DNA from: Argopecten irradians
Taxonomy: Eukaryota; Mollusca; Bivalvia; Pectinida; Pectinidae
Length of the DNA stretch: 64,000 nucleotides
Reading direction: 5' to 3'
Assembly (NCBI RefSeq): GCF_041381155.1
Contig: NC_091134.1
Span: 73,057,469 to 73,121,468 of the forward strand
Shown here piece by piece: positions 59,025 through 64,000 of the stretch (the stretch's first letter is position 1; each line of letters starts with the position of its first letter). A program made the translations under genes and the position numbers. A model generated the notes under the pieces. It was not told the DNA's origin and did not search any database. It saw only the letters and a list, made by a program, of their open reading frames with translations.

Positions 59025-60927
59025 ACAAGAGGCACAGAGGGCCTGTATCGCTCACCTGGTTTGTAATGCCAAGTGATGTTCTGAATACAGGTTCATTGTT
59101 TCTTTTCTGAAGGAATTTTAATATTAACCTCTAAATCCCCTATGGGGCCCCAAAGGATGTTTGTGGCTAAATTTGGTTACATTCCATGCAGAACTCTATG
59201 ACTAGTAGCGATTTAAAGGATTTACCCCTATTTTCTCTATTGGGCCCACCTCTCCTGCCCCCGGGGTGTCAGTGCCAAAATTTATACAAGTTCTATTCCC
59301 CTTCCCTCAAGGATGTTTGTGGCCAAATTTGGTTACATTCCATTCAGAACTCTATGACTAGTAGCGATTTATAGGATTTACCTCTATTTCCCTTATTGGG
59401 CCCAGCCCCTCCTGCCCCCGGGGGGTCAGAGCCAAAATTTATACAAGTTCTGTTCCCATTCCCCCAAGGATGTTTGTGGCCAAATTTGGTTACATTCCAT
59501 TCAGAACTCTATGACTACATGTAGTAGCGATTTAAAGGATTTACATCTATTTCCCTTATTGGGCCCAGCCCCTCCTGCCCCCGGGGGGTCAGAGCCAAAA
59601 TTTATACAAGTTCTGTTCCCATTCCTCCAAGGATGTTTGTGGCTAATTTTGGTTACAATCCATGCAGAACTCTAGGACAAGTAGCGATTTAAAGGATTTA
59701 CCTCTATTTTCTCTATTGGGCCTCACCCCTCCTGCCCCCGGGGGGGTCAGAGCCAAAATTTATACAAGTTCTGTTCCCCCTTCCCCTAAGGATGTTTGTG
59801 GCTAATTTTGGTTACAATCCATGCAGAACTCTAGAACAAGTAGCGATTTAAAGGATTTACCTCTATTTCCACTATTGGGCCCCACCCCTCCTGCCCCTGG
59901 GGGACCAGAGCCAAAATTTATACAAGTTCTGTTTCCCTTCCTACAAGGATGTTTTTGGCCAAATTTGGTTACATTCTATTCAGAACTCTATTACTAGTAG
60001 CGATTTAGAGGATTTATCTCTATTTCCCCTATTGGGCTCCGCCTCTCCTGCCCCTGGGGAATCAGAGCCAAAATTTATACAAGTTCTGTTCCCCTTCCCC
60101 CAAGGATGTTTGTGGCTAATTTTGGTTACAATCCATGCAGAACTCTATGACTAGTAGCGATTTAAAGGATTGACCTCTATTTCCCCTATTGGGCCCCACC
60201 CCTCCAGCCCCTGGGGGGGGGGGGGGGGGGGGGGGCAGAGCCAAAATTTATACAAGTTCCGTTCCCCTTCCCCCAAGAATGTTTGTGGCCAAATTTGGTT
60301 ACATTCCATTCAGAACTCTATGACTACATGTAGTAGCGATTTAAAGGATTTACATCTATTTCCCTTATTGGGCCCAGCCCCTCCTGCCCCCGGGGGGTCA
60401 GAGCCAAAATTTATACAAGTTCTGTTCCCATTCCTCCAAGGATGTTTGTGGTTAATTTTGGTTACAATCCATGCAGAACTCTAGGACAAGTAGCGATTTA
60501 AAGGATTTACCTCTATTTTCTCTATTGGGCCTCGCCCCTCCTGCCCCCGGGGGGGGGGGGGGGGGTCAGAGCCAAAATTTATACAAGTTCTGTTCCCCCT
60601 TTCCCCAAGGATGTTTGTGGCTAATTTTGGTTACAATCCATGCAGAACTCTAGAACAAGTAGCGATTTAAAGGATTTACCTCTATTTCCCCTATTGGGCC
60701 CCACCCCTCCTGCCCCTGGGGGACCAGAGCCAAAATTTATACAAGTTCTGTTCCCCTTCCCCCAAGGATGTTTGTGGCCAAATTGGGTTACAATCCATGC
60801 AGAACTCTATGACAAGTAGCGATATAAAGGAAATGTTGACGGACGGACGGACGGACGGACGACGGACGCCGATGGACGACGGACGCCGCGCCATGACATA
60901 AGCTCACCGGCCCTGTGAGCTAAAAAC
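59025..60927 (+). repeat. 155-bp tandem array element 2, with head and tail hairpins
   Basis: Head acaagaggcacagagggcct, then about 11 units near 155 bp (landmark ggatgtttgtgg, then gcagaactct, then tagcgattta). These are followed by a ggacggacggacgac stretch and a terminal hairpin, agctcaccggccctgtgagct (60901-60921). Two units carry long G runs (60210-60237 and 60549-60565). Same plan as 46118-47919 with unrelated unit sequence. Confidence 0.93.
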
Positions 60928-61761
60928 ACATGGTTTTCAAAAGATGCGATTAACATACAATAGTGCCGGTCGAGGTCTTGTCAATAACACTATATAAATG
61001 TATTTATGAACCGATTTTGTTTCGAAAGAATAAATGTATTATACATTTTTGAATGTCAATATCTACATTATTATGTACAATGTAAAGGCCTTTTTTTATC
61101 ATTACACTGAACGCCCTCTGACTCATACATTGATCAGTTTTCCGACTCATACATAAGATCAGTTTTAAAGTTTTCGGTATATTATATGTTTACTTATAAT
61201 ATTATATGTTCATTTAAAATCAATAAATAAACAAATTACTGCATGTGGTAGTGATCTGTAAAGGAAGTACTCCTGAACTGTCTTAAAACGACAGTGATAT
61301 TAGCCCCTGGAGGATCGAGAATGATGATGACAAGACTGACGATTGATGAGGCACAAAAAACACAAACGCATGTAGTATTAATGGTTAGTCTCAACTTTAA
61401 TATACATTTTACAGGGAGAAAAGAATACATTTTTAAACATATCAAAACTTTGGGAGCATATGATAAATATCTCTTGAACAGACAACAAATGACAGTTATT
61501 TCCTAGTCAGAGGACATGACAGTGACTAAGCTCCTACATGACGTGATTTAGACTGGATAACGCCATCTCCTCATGTTGGACTTTCACAATGACTAGGCTA
61601 CAGTTTTCTTCCTCGCTATGGAGAATAAAGACAATAATCAGATCCCAAGTATAAACAAATTAAAACCTAATTTCAGATGACTATGATTGTTTGTGTCTAC
61701 ATATGTAGGTACAATATTGTATGATCTTGTGACAGGGCAAATTAAACATGTAGACTTCTGG
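60928..61761. other. Intergenic, nothing recognised
   Basis: No gene recognised; short open frames at 61236-61506 overlap on both strands and have no domain. Confidence 0.4.
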
Positions 61762-63107
61762 GGGATTGGGCTGGCTGGACATGGTGCTGTGGGATTGGGC
61801 AGGGTGGACATGGTGCTGTGGGATTGGGCAGGGTGGACATGGTGCTGTGGGATTGGGCAGGGTGGACATGGTGCTGTGGGATTGGGCAGGGTGCAGATGG
61901 TGCTTTGGGATTGGTCAGGGTGGACATGGTGCTGTGGGATTGGGCTGGCTGGACATGGTGCTGTGGGATTGGGCTGGCTGGACATGGTGCTGTGGGATTG
62001 GGCAGGGTGGACATGGTGCTGTGGGATTGGGCAGGGTGGACATGGTGCTGTGGGATTGGGCAGGGTGGACATGGTGCTGTGGGATTGGGCAGGGTGGACA
62101 TGGTGCTGTGGAATTGGGCTGGCAGGACATGGTGCTGTGGGATTGGACAGGGTGGACATGGTGCTGTGGGACTGGGCTGGCTGGACATGGTGCTGTGGGA
62201 TTGGGCAGGGTGGACATGGTGCTGTGGAATTGGGTAGGGTGTACATGGTGCTGTGGGATTGGGCAGGGTGGACATGGTGCTGTGGGATTGGGCTGGCTGG
62301 ACATGGTGCTGTGGGATTGGGCTGGCTGGACATGGTGCTGTGGGATTGGGCAGGGTGGATATGGTGCTGTGGGATTGGGCAGGGTGGACATGGTGCTGTG
62401 GGATTGGGCAGGGTGGACATGGTGCTGTGGGATTGGGCTGGCTAGACATGGTGCTGTGGGATTGGGCAGGGTGGACATGGTCCTTCGGATTGGGCTGGCT
62501 GGACATGGTGCTGTGGGATTGGGCAGGGTGGACTTGGTGCTGTGGGATTGGGCAGGGTGTACATGGTGCTGTGGGATTGGGCAGGCTGGACATGGTGCTG
62601 TGGTATTGTGCAGGGTGTACATGGTGCTGTGGGATTGGTCAGGGTGTACATGGTGCTGTGACATTGGGCAGGGTGGACATGGTGCTGTGGGATTGGGCAG
62701 GGTGGACATGGTGCTGTGGGATTGGGCAGAGTGGACATGGTGCTGTGGGATTGGGCAGGGTGTACATGGTGCTGTGGGATTGTGCAGGGTGTACATGGTG
62801 CTGTGGGATTGTGCAGGATGAACATGGTGCTGTGGGATTGTGCAGGGTGTACATGGTGCTGTGGGATTGGGCTGGGTGAATGTGGTGCTGTGGGATTGGG
62901 CACGGTGGACATGGTGCTGTGGGATTGGGCAGGGTGAACATGTACTCCTATACGTGTATGAGGTCTTATTCCACCCGATTACATTGACGTAATGTTAAAA
63001 AGTATCTTGCGTGTTAACATCTAACATTGTTGGATTAGGTGAACATGGTGCTGTGGGATTGGGCTGGGTGAACATGGTGCTGTGGGATTGGGCAGGGTGG
63101 ACATGGG
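61762..63107. repeat. 29-bp minisatellite (about 43 units)
   Basis: Units of catggtgctgtgggattggg followed by cagggtgga or ctggctgga. The main block is 61762-62941; a short block at 63041-63107 follows 99 bp of unrelated sequence. The strand is strongly G-rich. Frames stay open on both strands because the unit lacks stop triplets, producing several overlapping long open frames that are not genes. Confidence 0.95.
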
Positions 63108-63385
63108 AACACTTTAGCTATACCAAGCCTCCTTACAGCCCAACACCCAAAGTCCATGGTTGGACATAAGTAAACAGCTATGAGAAAATGATATTTGTTA
63201 AATACAGTTTGATACATGTAAATTGGCAAATTACAAGTAATCATACCAAATTACCTTTGTATAAATAATTAAATAAGACACTGGCCATCAATCATGCTCC
63301 ACCGCCAACAAAGCATAAACGATCCTCATTATTTGAAAAATAACATGTGTGAATTGTGAATATATATATGTCTAATTAACACAAA
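63108..63385. other. Spacer between minisatellite and array 3
   Basis: AT-rich, nothing recognised. Confidence 0.4.
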
Positions 63386-64000
63386 CAAGAGGCCCATGGG
63401 TCTTAACGGTCATCTGACTATTGGCACAATACAACATAGTCATTTAAAGATTTTAGCCATTTTGACCCCTGTGACCTTGAATGAAGGTCAAGGTCATTCG
63501 TTTGAACACAAACTTGGTAGACATTCATCCCAGCATGCTACAGGCCCAATATTAGTGCCCTGGGCCTTCTGGTTCTTGAGAAGAAGTCGTTTAAAGATTT
63601 TAGCCTTTTTGACCCCTGCGACCTTGAATGAAGGTCAAGGTCATTCATTTGAACAAACTTGGTAGCCCTTCATCCCAACATGCTACAGGCCCAATATGAG
63701 TATCCTGGGCCTCCTGGTTCTTGAGAAGAAGTCATTTAAATGATTTCAGCTTTTATGACCCCTGTGACCTTGAATGAAGATCAAGGTCATTCCTTTTAAC
63801 AAACTTGATAGTCCTCCATTCCAGCATGTCAATGGCCCAATATCAGGTCTCTAGGCCTCTTAGTTATTCACAAGAAGTTGTTTAAAGGATTTTAGCCTAT
63901 TTGACCCGTGACCTTAAATGAAGGTCAAGGTCATTCACTTGAACAAACTTGGTAGCCCTTCATCCCAGCATGTGCAGGCCCAATATCAGTGCCCTGGGCC
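63386..64000 (+). repeat. 148-bp tandem array element 3 (runs off window end)
   Basis: Head acaagaggcccatgggtctt (ggcccatgggtc is near-palindromic). Four units of about 148 bp follow, marked by gaccttgaatgaaggtcaag and gcatgctacaggcccaatat. The tail lies beyond the window. Confidence 0.9.

Noticed and set aside
61638..62941. Several open frames of 150-350 codons on both strands
   Set aside because: All lie in the 29-bp minisatellite, overlap one another in different frames, and arise because the unit lacks stop triplets.

Overview
This is eukaryotic, AT-rich DNA dominated by repeats, with two recognisable spliced host genes. The repeat style points to a marine bivalve mollusc: roughly 150-bp tandem units starting with an ACAAGAG head and ending in GGACGGACG plus a hairpin, the AAGGTCAAGGTCATTC motif, Bel/Pao elements and CR1-like LINE remnants. 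Genus cannot be fixed from the sequence alone.

Layout. 1-3977 and 14145-20458 are two nearly identical copies of one segment: a 33-bp satellite followed by about 3.7 kb of shared sequence. Each copy carries three small phase-compatible exons of a YqaJ-recombinase-like gene fragment. Between them lie about 2.6 kb of other sequence (holding one copy of a dispersed inverted-repeat element) and a complete, young Bel/Pao LTR retrotransposon on the minus strand (6585-14144). The retrotransposon has 517-bp LTRs that appear to differ at one base and a 5-bp target duplication. It inserted into the satellite and its pol region is broken at two places.

20459-32700 is gene-poor and holds two decayed LINE copies, a dimeric tRNA-derived SINE, a CRE-containing MITE and a THAP-domain remnant. 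32708-35028 holds a two-exon ATP-grasp ligase gene resembling carnosine synthase (plus strand) with a clear TATA box. A 49-bp minisatellite (36153-37274) follows.

40886-48265 (minus strand) is a four-exon BAK-type pro-apoptotic BCL-2 family gene with an intact BH3 helix, BH1 motif and C-terminal membrane anchor. Its intron 2 carries a 3.4-kb foldback element with about 1-kb arms. Its intron 1 carries a 155-bp tandem array with a terminal hairpin.

48276-64000 is mobile and tandem DNA: an inverted-repeat element with inward TATA boxes and splice donors, a 102-bp MITE with 9-bp target duplication, a 36-bp-arm hairpin, a LINE nested in a LINE, a full SINE with 12-bp target duplication, 56-bp and 29-bp minisatellites, and two more head-array-tail repeat elements. 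The two host genes converge on the region 35-40 kb. Nothing in the sequence ties their functions together.
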